NCBI GenBank assembly: GCA_002295885.1
Contig: DBGM01000018.1
Span: 1-17,307 of the forward strand
Source of the DNA: Phycisphaerales bacterium UBA854
Lineage (GTDB): Bacteria; Planctomycetota; Phycisphaerae; Phycisphaerales; SM1A02
Direction of reading: 5' to 3'
DNA length: 17,307 nucleotides
The position numbers and the translations under genes were made by a program. This document shows positions 7,255 to 14,500 of the stretch, piece by piece. Numbering within the stretch: position 1 is the stretch's first letter; each line of letters begins with the position of its first letter. The notes below the pieces were generated by a model that ran no database searches, was not told where the DNA came from, and saw only the letters and a list, made by a program, of their open reading frames with translations.

Positions 7255-8798
7255 CAGTCCACCGGATCGCGGCTGGCGATCGTGAAGTCCATCATTTCAC
7301 CGAGTTCGTCTGCGGAGAGGGATCCGATGCGGTTGCAGCGTTCGATGATCCCATCCGGATCGTCCATCGCGATGCGGCCGAGCAGATCCGCCTTGTGGGT
7401 GAGGATGCCCTCGAGATCGCAGGTGGTGTTCCTGGCGTGTCCGGAGGGATACATGATCAGACCGCTGTCGTAGCTCCGGCCACCTTCGAGCGTGATGGTC
7501 ATCGACGTCGGGATGCCGTCCGGGTACCGATCGTCGTAGTCCTTCCCGCCGTGCTCGAACTCGATCATGTCCATCAGCCGGCGTGTCCGGGGATCGTTGA
7601 TGGCATCGATGCCGTAGTCGATGGGGGCGAGCATCAGCGCCTTCCACCAGTCGTCGTTGCCACCATCGATGGTTCCGATCTCGTACGCCTTCCGGAGCAT
7701 CGTGGAGACGATGTACACCATTGAATGGTCCGCCGACTGACGGGTGTGGGGATCACGCTTCGCGGGATCGCCGATGATTCCGAAGGCCGGCTCGTAGGCG
7801 GTGATGGTGATTCCGGACAGGGCATCCGGTTCCGCGAGGATCTCGGGATGCTTCATGAGAAGATCGACCAGACCCTGCAGGGCACCCGCGGACTGGTGCT
7901 CGTAGAGGCCGAGCTTGAAGTGCATTCCCATCACGGCGAAGTCGTCGCCGCTGTGGCTCAGGACGAGATCGAAGGGGCTGTCGCCGTCCGTGGGTTCGAA
8001 CTGCCGCCAGATGGCCTCCGGGTTCCGGAAGATGTCCGCGGGCCCGATGAATCCGTGCATCGAACGCAGCATGGAGAGCAGTGCCACTTCGGTGCTGATC
8101 GCGGCCGATGCGCCCTTGGAGTCGCTCAACTGGTGCCCCGCCCGGATGGCCCGCCAGGGGATGTAGTGGGCGACGGTCATGCCGATGGCGGATTCGATCT
8201 GCTCCGGCGTCGCTCCGAGCATTGCGCCGTAGACGGCGGCGGAGGCGATGGCTCCGTGGACCACATGGTCGATGCGGTAGGACTTCAGGGAGAAGACCTC
8301 CGCGAGTCGACCCCGGATCTCGTCGAGACAGACCATGCCCCGCAGTGCGGCGGCACCGTCCAGTCCCGCGACCTGGGCCGCCGCGATCGGAACCGCGTAG
8401 AAGTCGTTGTGTCCGAACTCGCCGGCGGTGTGTCCAAGCTCGGGGTTGAATCCGAAGTTCGTTCCGTTGCTGTCCCACTCCCGCACCGCCGAGGCGTTGG
8501 CCGCGACGGCCTTCTCCGGTTTCACCCGTCGGGTGGATCCGAAGCAGCATGCCCCGGCGTCATCCGCATAGCGGAGCGCCTCGTTGCGCAGGACGGTCGG
8601 AGCGTTCGTTCCGCAGGCCAGCGCCGACAGTCCGCACAGCACGCTGTCGGTGAAGAACATGGTGGTCCGGTGAAGCACCGCCTCGGACGGGGTGCCCATG
8701 CCGTTGCGCATGAAATCGCATGCGAAGGTGCCGATCCCCAGAGCCTGGTTGGAGTCGCGGGAAAGCGAGAGTGCGGTATTGATGTCGGTCGTGGTCAT
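7254..8798 (-). CDS. MmgE/PrpD-family protein (2-methylcitrate dehydratase-like)
   Basis: A 514-residue cytoplasmic protein of the MmgE/PrpD family, which includes 2-methylcitrate dehydratase, cis-aconitate decarboxylase and iminodisuccinate epimerase. Supporting stretches are REWDSNGT followed by GHNDFYAVPIAAAQVAG, comparable to the PrpD RWLDFNDT...DN block, then LDEIRGRLAEVF, comparable to the AYEIQGxLA segment, and the central HGAIASAAVYGAMLGATPEQ and GASAA helices. It is slightly longer than typical PrpD (about 480). No methylcitrate synthase or methylisocitrate lyase is next to it, so the exact reaction is open; another hydroxy-acid dehydratase or decarboxylase activity is equally possible. 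It starts 22 bases after the FBPase stop and its own stop overlaps the porin start by one base. The ribosome site is weak (CGAGA upstream). Confidence 0.85.
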   Translation of the reverse strand: MTTTDINTALSLSRDSNQALGIGTFACDFMRNGMGTPSEAVLHRTTMFFTDSVLCGLSALACGTNAPTVLRNEALRYADDAGACCFGSTRRVKPEKAVAANASAVREWDSNGTNFGFNPELGHTAGEFGHNDFYAVPIAAAQVAGLDGAAALRGMVCLDEIRGRLAEVFSLKSYRIDHVVHGAIASAAVYGAMLGATPEQIESAIGMTVAHYIPWRAIRAGHQLSDSKGASAAISTEVALLSMLRSMHGFIGPADIFRNPEAIWRQFEPTDGDSPFDLVLSHSGDDFAVMGMHFKLGLYEHQSAGALQGLVDLLMKHPEILAEPDALSGITITAYEPAFGIIGDPAKRDPHTRQSADHSMVYIVSTMLRKAYEIGTIDGGNDDWWKALMLAPIDYGIDAINDPRTRRLMDMIEFEHGGKDYDDRYPDGIPTSMTITLEGGRSYDSGLIMYPSGHARNTTCDLEGILTHKADLLGRIAMDDPDGIIERCNRIGSLSADELGEMMDFTIASRDPVD

Positions 8799-8820
8799 GA
8801 TGTCTCGTGGGTTTGGTCGG

Positions 8821-9828
8821 TCAGGAATCGATGAATCGCTGGACGTGGCCGACTTCGTCCGGGGATCCCATGATGACCACGGACCGCTGGTGCAGGCTCG
8901 TGGGTTCCACTTCGAGGATTCGTCCGTGCTCGCTGATCGCCCGGCCGCCCGCGTTCTCGATGATCATCGCCATCGGATTGGCCTCGTACATGAGTCGAAG
9001 CTTTCCATCGGGATGGATCGCGGTCGGTGGATACATGAACAGGCCGCCCTTGAGCAGGGTGCGATGGACATCCGCCACCATCGATCCGATGTACCGGCTC
9101 GTGTAGTCGGATTCGTGCGCCCAGGTCAGGTACTCGCGGTACGGTTCGGGGAATCGGTTGCAGTTGGCTTCGTTCACGGAATAAATGGGACTGGCCTGGG
9201 GGATCTGCAGGTTGGACTTGACCAGCACGAAGGCCCCGATTGACTGGTCGAGCACGAACATGTTCACACCGTTTCCGGTGGTCAGCACGAACACCGTCGA
9301 CGATCCGAACAGCACGTACCCGGCGGCGACCTGCCGCGCTCCGTGGTGCAGGATGGCTTCGACCCCCTTGGCAGCGTGTCCATCCTCGAGTCTCAGCACA
9401 CTGAAGATGGTTCCCACTCCGACCGAGAAGTCGATGTTGGAGGAGCCATCCAGTGGATCGAACAGCACCGCGTAGCGGCCGCCTTCGGCGTGCGTCCGCA
9501 GGACGGTCGGTTCCTCGTCCTCCTCGGAGACCAGCACGCCGATGTTGGCCCGTGAGCCGAGGCAGGCCTTGATGATGTCGTTGGCGATCACGTCGAGCTT
9601 CTGCTGCGTCTCCCCCTGGGGGTTGGTCTCACCCAGATCACCCAGTACATCGTCGATCCGGGCCCGGCGAACCTTGTTCGCAATGGTCTTGGTGGCCAGA
9701 GCGATGGCCGAGAGGATCCATGAGAATTCGCCCGTGGCCTGGGGATGGGACTGCTCTTCGGCGAGGATGTGGCTCTGCAGGGACTGCAGGTTGTCCTCGT
9801 TCCATTCGTTCGCTGTGGGGTCTGGCAT
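8821..9828 (-). CDS. fbp: Class I fructose-1,6-bisphosphatase
   Basis: Hydrolyses fructose 1,6-bisphosphate to fructose 6-phosphate in gluconeogenesis or the Calvin/pentose-phosphate routes. The 335-residue length is standard. Class I signatures are clear: GEFSWILSAI near residue 33, NPQGETQQKLDVIAND (69-84), SEEDEE (101-106), the metal and phosphate site DPLDGSSNID (124-133), and ADVHRTLLKGGLFMYP followed by GKLRLMYEANPMA, the substrate-binding segment. The reading frame stays open far upstream toward 11388, but homology begins at the ATG at 9828 (MPDPTANEW) and the upstream part is antisense to the thiolase and Nramp-like genes, so 9828 is the start. It is the first gene of a minus-strand unit with the MmgE/PrpD and porin genes and is divergent from the thiolase. 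Confidence 0.96.
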   Translation of the reverse strand: MPDPTANEWNEDNLQSLQSHILAEEQSHPQATGEFSWILSAIALATKTIANKVRRARIDDVLGDLGETNPQGETQQKLDVIANDIIKACLGSRANIGVLVSEEDEEPTVLRTHAEGGRYAVLFDPLDGSSNIDFSVGVGTIFSVLRLEDGHAAKGVEAILHHGARQVAAGYVLFGSSTVFVLTTGNGVNMFVLDQSIGAFVLVKSNLQIPQASPIYSVNEANCNRFPEPYREYLTWAHESDYTSRYIGSMVADVHRTLLKGGLFMYPPTAIHPDGKLRLMYEANPMAMIIENAGGRAISEHGRILEVEPTSLHQRSVVIMGSPDEVGHVQRFIDS

Positions 9829-9963
9829 ATGGGGTGTGCCCGATCGGGATGGAGGCCGGGTTTTCCTCACCTGTCGGTTCGGATAGGATTTCCGGTCCTT
9901 TGGAGAAGGTTTGATTGTAACGAAGTACCTCCTGACGACCCCCGAGAGGGTGGAGACGGCCCC
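9829..9963. promoter_or_regulatory. Divergent promoter region between fbp and the thiolase gene
   Basis: This 135-base gap is the longest non-coding stretch in the window and must carry the promoters for two divergent units. It includes an AT-richer core (about 9861-9932), with TTTTCCTCAC, GGATAGGATT and TTTGATTGTAA. I could not place a convincing -35/-10 pair with proper spacing on either strand, and I see no strong inverted repeat that would mark an operator. Confidence 0.5.
9948..9955 (+). promoter_or_regulatory. Ribosome binding site of the thiolase gene
   Basis: GGGTGGAG ends 8 bases before the ATG at 9964. It decides the thiolase start, since the same frame is open back to 9745 but the upstream part lies antisense to the fbp 5' end. 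Confidence 0.6.
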
Positions 9964-11139
9964 ATGAACCGATCTGTGATCCTGTCTGCGAAAAGAACCC
10001 CCATCGGCCGATTCTTCGGCGGCCTTTCCCGGGTCAAGAGCCCCCAACTGGGTGCATGGGCCGTCGAGGCGGCACTGGAGGCCGCTCCGGGTTCCGCCGC
10101 ATCGGTTGACGAGTGCATCATGGGCTGTGTTCTGCAGGCGGGTCTGGGTCAGAATCCGGCCCGGCAGGCCGGACTGAAGGCGGGGTTGCCGTCCACGCTC
10201 AGCGCCCAGACTGTGAACAAGGTCTGCGGCAGCGGACTGCAGGCCGTGATGCTCGCCGATCAGTCCATCCGTGCCGGTGACAACCACCTCGTGGTGGCCG
10301 GTGGCTTCGAGAACATGACCGCAAGCCCCCACTTCGCCCACGTGCGGAGCGGTGTGAAGTTCGGCGACACGTCGATGCAGGACCACATGGCCTTCGACGG
10401 TCTCACCTGCGCATTCGAGGAATGGGGCATGGGATTCGCCGCCGAGCACATCGCCGCCAAGCATGGAATCAGTCGCGAGGAACTGGATCGCTATTCCGCC
10501 CAGTCCCATCAGCGTGCCGCGGCGGCCACCGAAGCAGGCTGGTTCAAGGACGAAATCGTGCCGCTCGAGGCTTCGCAGATCAGACAGAAGGCCGATGTCG
10601 TCTCCGACGAAGGCATTCGTGCCGACACCACGGCGGACGGCCTTGCCAAGCTCCGCCCCTCCTTCACGAAGGATGGAGTGGTGACGGCCGGGAACGCCTC
10701 GCAGATCAGCGACGGTGCGGCCGCCCTGGTGATCGCATCCGAGGAGAAGGCGGCCGACCTCGGCTGTTCCCCCCTGGCGACGATCGTCGCCTCCGGCACC
10801 GCCGGAGTGGATCCCAAGGAGATCTTCGATGCCCCGGCCAAGGGCATCAGGGCTCTGCTGGACAGTCAGGGACTGGGAGTCGACGACATCGACCTCTTCG
10901 AAGTCAATGAAGCCTTCGCCGCTCAGGTTCTGGCCAACATCGGTGAACTGGGCATCTCCGAGGACAAGCTGAACATCTGCGGCGGCGGCATGGCCCTCGG
11001 TCATCCCATCGGTGCTTCCGGAGCACGTGTTCTCACCACCCTCGTCCACCAGATGCAGCGGACGGATGCCAAGCGCGGTGTCGTGAGCCTCTGCCTCGGC
11101 GGCGGCAACGCGGTATCGATGCTCGTCGAGCGATCCTGA
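9964..11139 (+). CDS. Acetyl-CoA acetyltransferase (thiolase family)
   Basis: Biosynthetic/degradative thiolase of 391 residues that would condense two acetyl-CoA to acetoacetyl-CoA or run the reverse reaction. All catalytic elements are present: nucleophile Cys88 in NKVCGSGLQA, NEAFA at 315-319, His347 in GGGMALGHPIGASGAR, and the second Cys377 in SLCLGGGNA. Length and GGFENMTASPH match the acetyl-CoA acetyltransferase type rather than longer trifunctional-enzyme thiolases. The usual NVNGG before the His motif reads NICGG here. It starts at ATG 9964 with a good ribosome site, and is followed after 13 bases by the Nramp-like gene. Whether it serves ketone/PHB-type, mevalonate or fatty acid metabolism cannot be decided from the neighbours. 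Confidence 0.95.
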   Translation: MNRSVILSAKRTPIGRFFGGLSRVKSPQLGAWAVEAALEAAPGSAASVDECIMGCVLQAGLGQNPARQAGLKAGLPSTLSAQTVNKVCGSGLQAVMLADQSIRAGDNHLVVAGGFENMTASPHFAHVRSGVKFGDTSMQDHMAFDGLTCAFEEWGMGFAAEHIAAKHGISREELDRYSAQSHQRAAAATEAGWFKDEIVPLEASQIRQKADVVSDEGIRADTTADGLAKLRPSFTKDGVVTAGNASQISDGAAALVIASEEKAADLGCSPLATIVASGTAGVDPKEIFDAPAKGIRALLDSQGLGVDDIDLFEVNEAFAAQVLANIGELGISEDKLNICGGGMALGHPIGASGARVLTTLVHQMQRTDAKRGVVSLCLGGGNAVSMLVERS

Positions 11140-11152
11140 TACGTCCGGTTCG

Positions 11153-12388
11153 ATGCGCATTCGACTTCCTCGGCTCCTGCACGTCATCGGTCCGGGTCTG
11201 CTCGTGGCCGCGACCGGCGTGGGGGCGGGTGATCTTGCATCCGCCGGATTCGCCGGATCGAAGCTCGGGCTCGTCGTGCTGTGGGCGGTCGTGGTCGGTG
11301 CGGCCATGAAGTACGTCCTCAACGAGGGCCTGGCCCGCTGGCAGCTCGCCACCGACACCACACTGCTCGAGGGCGTGTCCGACCACATCGGTCGATGGGC
11401 GATCCTGCTGTTCCTGATCTATCTTCTTCCCTTCACCTTCGTGGTGGGCGGCGCGCTCATCACCGCGACCGGCGTTGCGACGCATGCGATCGTCGGCTGG
11501 CCCGCGGATCCGGATACGGCCACGCTCGTCTGGGGCGGCATCGGCAGCGTGGCGGCGGCACTGCTCGTGTTGCTCGGAAGTTTCACGCTCTTCGAGCGTG
11601 TGATGGCGTGCGGCATCATGATCATGTTCGTCGCGGTTTGCCTGACGGCCCTGCTGCTGGGTCCGGACTGGGCTTCGGCGGCTCGGGGACTGGTCCCGAG
11701 TCATCCCGGTGAAGGTGAGGCTCTGGACTGGACCGTGGCGCTCGTCGGGGGTGTCGGCGGAACGGTGACGGTGCTGTGCTACGGATACTGGATGCGCCAG
11801 GCCGGTCGCAGCGGCACCGGATTCATTTCGACCTGCCGAATCGATCTGCTGGTGGCCTACGTCTTCACCGCCCTGTTCGGAATCGCCATGCTGGTAATCG
11901 CCAGCGGCATCGAAGTCGAGGGCCGGGGCACCGGTCTGCTGATCGCCCTGTCCAGGCAGCTGCACACCGTCCTGGGACCCATTGGTGCCATGGTCTTCCT
12001 GGTCGGAGCGTGGGCGGCCATCGTCAGCAGTCTGCTCGGAGTCTGGCAGTCGATCCCCCTGTTGTTCACGGACGCGTTCCGTTCACTGTGGGGGCTGCCG
12101 CACGTATCCGTCGAACGGTTGGGTTCCACCCGGATCTACCGGGTGTTCCTGCTGCTGCTGGCGACCGTTCCGATGCTGCAGGTGGGAATCGGATTCGCGG
12201 CGGTCCAGAAGGCCTACGCGGTGCTTGGCGCGTTCTTTCTGCCCATGCTTGCCGTCGTACTCCTGGTTCTCAACGGTCGGCGCACACTGGTGGACGCACG
12301 GAGGAACAGTCCGTGGACCGTCACCCTGTTGATCTGTGTCCTGACCTTCTTCGCCTGGGTGGCGATGGAGAAGATCGGCGTACTGTGA
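11153..12388 (+). CDS. Nramp-like transporter with non-canonical metal-site motifs
   Basis: A 411-residue integral membrane protein with about 11 hydrophobic segments that resembles the Nramp (SLC11) family. The first helix reads GPGLLVAATGVGAGDLASAG, aligning with the Nramp GPGFL...DPGNFAT pattern, and EGLARWQLATDTTLLEG fits the conserved E(G/R)LG...TG region after helix 3. However the DPGN metal-binding motif is GAGD (24-27), and the helix-6 MPHN motif is replaced by CYGYW (209-213, in VTVLCYGYWMRQ). Canonical Mn/Fe transport by those residues is therefore not supported, and substrate is unknown. It begins 13 bases after the thiolase stop without a clear ribosome site, so it is likely cotranscribed. 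The stop abuts the stop of the opposite-strand membrane gene inside TGATCA. Confidence 0.8.
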   Translation: MRIRLPRLLHVIGPGLLVAATGVGAGDLASAGFAGSKLGLVVLWAVVVGAAMKYVLNEGLARWQLATDTTLLEGVSDHIGRWAILLFLIYLLPFTFVVGGALITATGVATHAIVGWPADPDTATLVWGGIGSVAAALLVLLGSFTLFERVMACGIMIMFVAVCLTALLLGPDWASAARGLVPSHPGEGEALDWTVALVGGVGGTVTVLCYGYWMRQAGRSGTGFISTCRIDLLVAYVFTALFGIAMLVIASGIEVEGRGTGLLIALSRQLHTVLGPIGAMVFLVGAWAAIVSSLLGVWQSIPLLFTDAFRSLWGLPHVSVERLGSTRIYRVFLLLLATVPMLQVGIGFAAVQKAYAVLGAFFLPMLAVVLLVLNGRRTLVDARRNSPWTVTLLICVLTFFAWVAMEKIGVL

Positions 12389-12391
12389 TCA
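12386..12391. other. Second abutting convergent stop pair inside TGATCA
   Basis: TGA of the Nramp-like gene (12386-12388) and TGA of the minus-strand DUF5684-like gene (12389-12391 as TCA) form TGATCA with no spacer, identical to the junction at 5890-5895. Confidence 0.9.
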
Positions 12392-12835
12392 CGATCCGAT
12401 CCGTGGATCCGCGGGCCCGGAATACTCCGCAGATCCGTATCCGAGGATGCAGAAGAAGATCGGGGTCAGAAAAACAAGTCCGAGGGCTGTTCCGATTCCA
12501 CGTCCGAATCGCTCCGCAATTCCAATCAGGATGAGGATCGCGATGACCACATTCACGAACGGGATCATGAAGAGCAGTGCCCACCACATGGGTTTGCCGG
12601 CCAGTTTCGCCAGAAAGAAGATGTTCACGATCGGAATCAGTCCGAGTATTCCCGGGACACCACCCTTCTCGAACATCCTCCAGATGCCCATGAGCAGGAT
12701 GATCAGGAGGATCACATAGAGAATGAGGGGTAGGATGATGAAGCCCGACAACCCCCCGGGGTCCATTCCGGGCATATCCTGGAGGTTCGTGGCGATGTCG
12801 ACGCTCTGCGTGTCGTTCAACTGATCGGATTGCAT
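12389..12835 (-). CDS. DUF5684-like membrane protein
   Basis: A 148-residue membrane protein of unknown function. After a polar N-terminus (SDQLNDTQSVD) come four or so hydrophobic segments. The pattern WRMFEKGGVPGILGLIPIVNIFF, then GKPMWWALLFMIPFVN, then ERFGRGIGTALGLVFLTPIFFCILGYGSAEY matches what I recall of DUF5684 proteins, small bacterial integral membrane proteins sometimes found beside signal peptidase. The frame is open upstream to 13126, but that part is antisense-free shadow of the deaminase gene. The ATG at 12835 has a strong AGAAAGGGG site five bases ahead, which settles the start. It is the last gene of the minus-strand run, 20 bases after the deaminase stop. Confidence 0.8.
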   Translation of the reverse strand: MQSDQLNDTQSVDIATNLQDMPGMDPGGLSGFIILPLILYVILLIILLMGIWRMFEKGGVPGILGLIPIVNIFFLAKLAGKPMWWALLFMIPFVNVVIAILILIGIAERFGRGIGTALGLVFLTPIFFCILGYGSAEYSGPADPRIGS

Positions 12836-12840
12836 GGCTA

Positions 12841-12849
12841 CCCCTTTCT
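12841..12849 (-). promoter_or_regulatory. Ribosome binding site of the DUF5684-like gene
   Basis: On the minus strand AGAAAGGGG ends five bases before the ATG at 12835. It supports this start over in-frame upstream starts that would overlap the deaminase gene. Confidence 0.6.
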
Positions 12850-12855
12850 GATGTT

Positions 12856-13317
12856 CTACTCGCCAATGTCCTCGGCCCAAAGATCCGGTTGTTCGCGTTG
12901 GAGCCGTTCCATCAACGCGATACAGCGATCGTCGTGGAGCACGATCAACTCGATTCCGTTGGACGCCATCCAGGTCTCGGCGCCCATGAAGGTCGTATGC
13001 TCGCCGATGATCACCCGTGGAATCCGGTAGAGCACAGCCGCACCACTGCACATCGGACACGGACTCAGCGTCGATACGAGGGTGCAGGTGGACCAGTCCC
13101 TGCGGCGGCCCGCGTTCCGCAGACATGCCATCTCGGCGTGGAGGATGGGCTGGCCGGTCTGGACACGTTCATTGTGTCCCCGGGCCACGATCTCCCCATG
13201 CGCGTCGACCAGTACGGACCCGATGGGGATGCCGCCTTCGCTCCACGACTTCTCGGCCTGCTCGACGGCGGCCGTCATCCATTCGTGGTAGTGATCCGGT
13301 CCGCCGGGGAGTGTCAT
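12856..13317 (-). CDS. Yeast-type cytosine deaminase (CDA-fold nucleobase deaminase)
   Basis: A 153-residue zinc-dependent deaminase. The zinc and catalytic residues are His60 and Glu62 (LHAEMACLRNAGR) and Cys87 and Cys90 (TLSPCPMCSGA). The layout follows yeast cytosine deaminase Fcy1 through its whole length: GGIPIGSVLVD, RGHNER (Asn49, pyrimidine contact in Fcy1), LYRIPRVIIGEHTTF, VLHDDRCIALM and the C-terminal DLWAEDIGE that closes the Fcy1 active site. Cytosine to uracil conversion in pyrimidine salvage is therefore likely, although related guanine, creatinine-unrelated or tRNA deaminases share the fold. Most bacteria use the unrelated amidohydrolase CodA. The start ATG 13317 overlaps the upstream lipoprotein stop as ATGA; an open frame continues upstream but is inside that gene. 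The stop is TAG. Confidence 0.88.
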   Translation of the reverse strand: MTLPGGPDHYHEWMTAAVEQAEKSWSEGGIPIGSVLVDAHGEIVARGHNERVQTGQPILHAEMACLRNAGRRRDWSTCTLVSTLSPCPMCSGAAVLYRIPRVIIGEHTTFMGAETWMASNGIELIVLHDDRCIALMERLQREQPDLWAEDIGE

Positions 13318-13835
13318 TCGCCCTGGGTGTCGGCGTCGACCTGGGCCGATGCCTCGGCCGGCATCATGTGGTCGACCGCCGCGATGTCCGTCTCGTGGAA
13401 TCGCCACCGGCGGTGTCCGACCACTTCCCAGTTCTGGAAGGGCTTCGACTTGAGGTCCAGCGTGTAGAGGATCGGTTCGCCGCGATCGCGCGGGATGGAG
13501 ATGTCGACGGTGGCGTCGAAACCGCGGACCCGCACCGACCGGATCGCGACGGCGGCTTCGCCGGCCTCCGCGCGGTGACTGTCCTCGATCTTCTTCTGGA
13601 CCCTCCGGTAGGCACCGTCGGAACTGTCACGCGGAAGGGTGAAGGCCAGTGGTCGTTCGGCGACGGCACCGGTCTCCATCGATCGCGCCCATTCCAGCGA
13701 TGTCACCATGATGGTGGGCACCGGCTCGAAAGACGAGTGGGTCAGGCCCGAGGTCCTCTCGACGGGCGGGTAGCTTGAGTACGGTGCGCATCCTGCGACA
13801 AGTGCGCACGCGACGGGAACGATGATCCAGCGCAT
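13314..13835 (-). CDS. Predicted lipoprotein of unknown function
   Basis: A 173-residue exported protein. The N-terminus MRWIIVPVACALVAGC has a short basic/hydrophobic signal and a lipobox LVAGC with the acylated cysteine at residue 16, so it should be anchored in a membrane facing the periplasm. The mature part is mixed charged sequence with beta-like stretches (VAIRSVRVRGFDATVDISIPRD, ILYTLDLKSKPFQNWEVVGHRRWRF). I recognise no domain; the ...NWEVVGHRRWRFHE part resembles generic periplasmic domains where a variable is computed and added, but no function should be drawn from it. The ribosome site AGGAGG is strong. The stop overlaps the deaminase ATG by four bases. It starts 51 bases after the ubiX stop. 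Confidence 0.8.
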   Translation of the reverse strand: MRWIIVPVACALVAGCAPYSSYPPVERTSGLTHSSFEPVPTIMVTSLEWARSMETGAVAERPLAFTLPRDSSDGAYRRVQKKIEDSHRAEAGEAAVAIRSVRVRGFDATVDISIPRDRGEPILYTLDLKSKPFQNWEVVGHRRWRFHETDIAAVDHMMPAEASAQVDADTQGE

Positions 13836-13842
13836 GGCTCGG

Positions 13843-13848
13843 CCTCCT
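13843..13848 (-). promoter_or_regulatory. Ribosome binding site of the lipoprotein gene, next to a short inverted repeat
   Basis: AGGAGG on the minus strand lies 7 bases before the ATG at 13835. CTGGT at 13847-13851 can pair with ACCAG at 13858-13862 or with the second copy at 13866-13870, so a 5-base-pair hairpin would touch the edge of the ribosome site. The stem is short and any control of translation is speculative. Confidence 0.6.
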
Positions 13849-13886
13849 GGTGATGAAACCAGTGTACCAGTGCTCGGGGATGTCGT

Positions 13887-14483
13887 TCAGCGTGCGGGGG
13901 ACGATTCCCACCGGGTGGACAGATCGTGGTCGATCCCCAGCAGATCCAGGAGGCGTCCGACCATGAAGTCGACCATCTCGTCGATGGATTCCGGTCGCAT
14001 GTAGAAGCCCGGTGACAGCGGCGCGATGACCGCACCGGCCTGGAGCAGCCGCTCCATGTTCATCAGTTCGATGCGTCCCAACGGGGTCTCCCGGTGGGCG
14101 ATCACCAATCTGCGCCCCTCCTTGAGGGTCACGGAGGCGGCCCGGTGCACGAGACTGTTGGTCATTCCGGACGCCAGAGCCCCCATCGTGTTGCTCGAGC
14201 AGGGGACGATGACCATTCCGTCGTGCAGAAACGAACCGGATGCAATGGTGGAGCCCATGTCGTTGTCGTTGTGGACCGTCACCAGTTGTGCGAGGTCGGG
14301 GCCGACCAGGGCCTCGGGTTCGCACTTGCGGATGTCCGCTTCGTCGAAGAGCAGTCGACGTCCCAGGGCGGACACGGCGACATGGGCCTCGATGCCGCAT
14401 TCGGTGAGCATGCGGATGAGGCGGATGGCGTAGGGTGCCCCCGACGCTCCGGTGATTCCAACGACGATCTTGCCGTGCTTCAT
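13887..14483 (-). CDS. ubiX: UbiX-type flavin prenyltransferase
   Basis: Makes prenylated FMN, the cofactor of UbiD-type decarboxylases, from FMN and dimethylallyl phosphate. The 198-residue length is standard. Visible family motifs are GITGASGAPYA (9-19, FMN-binding loop), PCSSNTMGALASG (94-106), the KEGRRLVIAHRETPL block (121-135) with conserved basic residues, NMERLLQAGA, and PGFYMRPESIDEMVDFMVGRLLDLLGI at the C-terminus. No ubiD decarboxylase is encoded in the window, so it may serve quinone biosynthesis (ubiquinone, or menaquinone by the futalosine route) with a partner elsewhere. It begins 17 bases after the adaptor stop, with only a weak ribosome site, so cotranscription with the exporter genes looks positional rather than functional. 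Confidence 0.93.
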   Translation of the reverse strand: MKHGKIVVGITGASGAPYAIRLIRMLTECGIEAHVAVSALGRRLLFDEADIRKCEPEALVGPDLAQLVTVHNDNDMGSTIASGSFLHDGMVIVPCSSNTMGALASGMTNSLVHRAASVTLKEGRRLVIAHRETPLGRIELMNMERLLQAGAVIAPLSPGFYMRPESIDEMVDFMVGRLLDLLGIDHDLSTRWESSPAR

Positions 14484-14500
14484 GGTTCTGTTCCGCCCGA

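Noticed and set aside
9829..11388. A possible N-terminal extension of FBPase
   Set aside because: The frame is open, but it runs antisense through the thiolase and into the Nramp-like gene, and family homology starts at the ATG at 9828.
12836..13126. A possible N-terminal extension of the DUF5684-like protein
   Set aside because: It overlaps the deaminase gene in another frame and there is a strong ribosome site right before ATG 12835.
13836..13886. CTGGT/ACCAG repeats considered as a terminator or riboswitch
   Set aside because: The stem has only five base pairs, there is no T tract, and 51 bases are too few for a known riboswitch.
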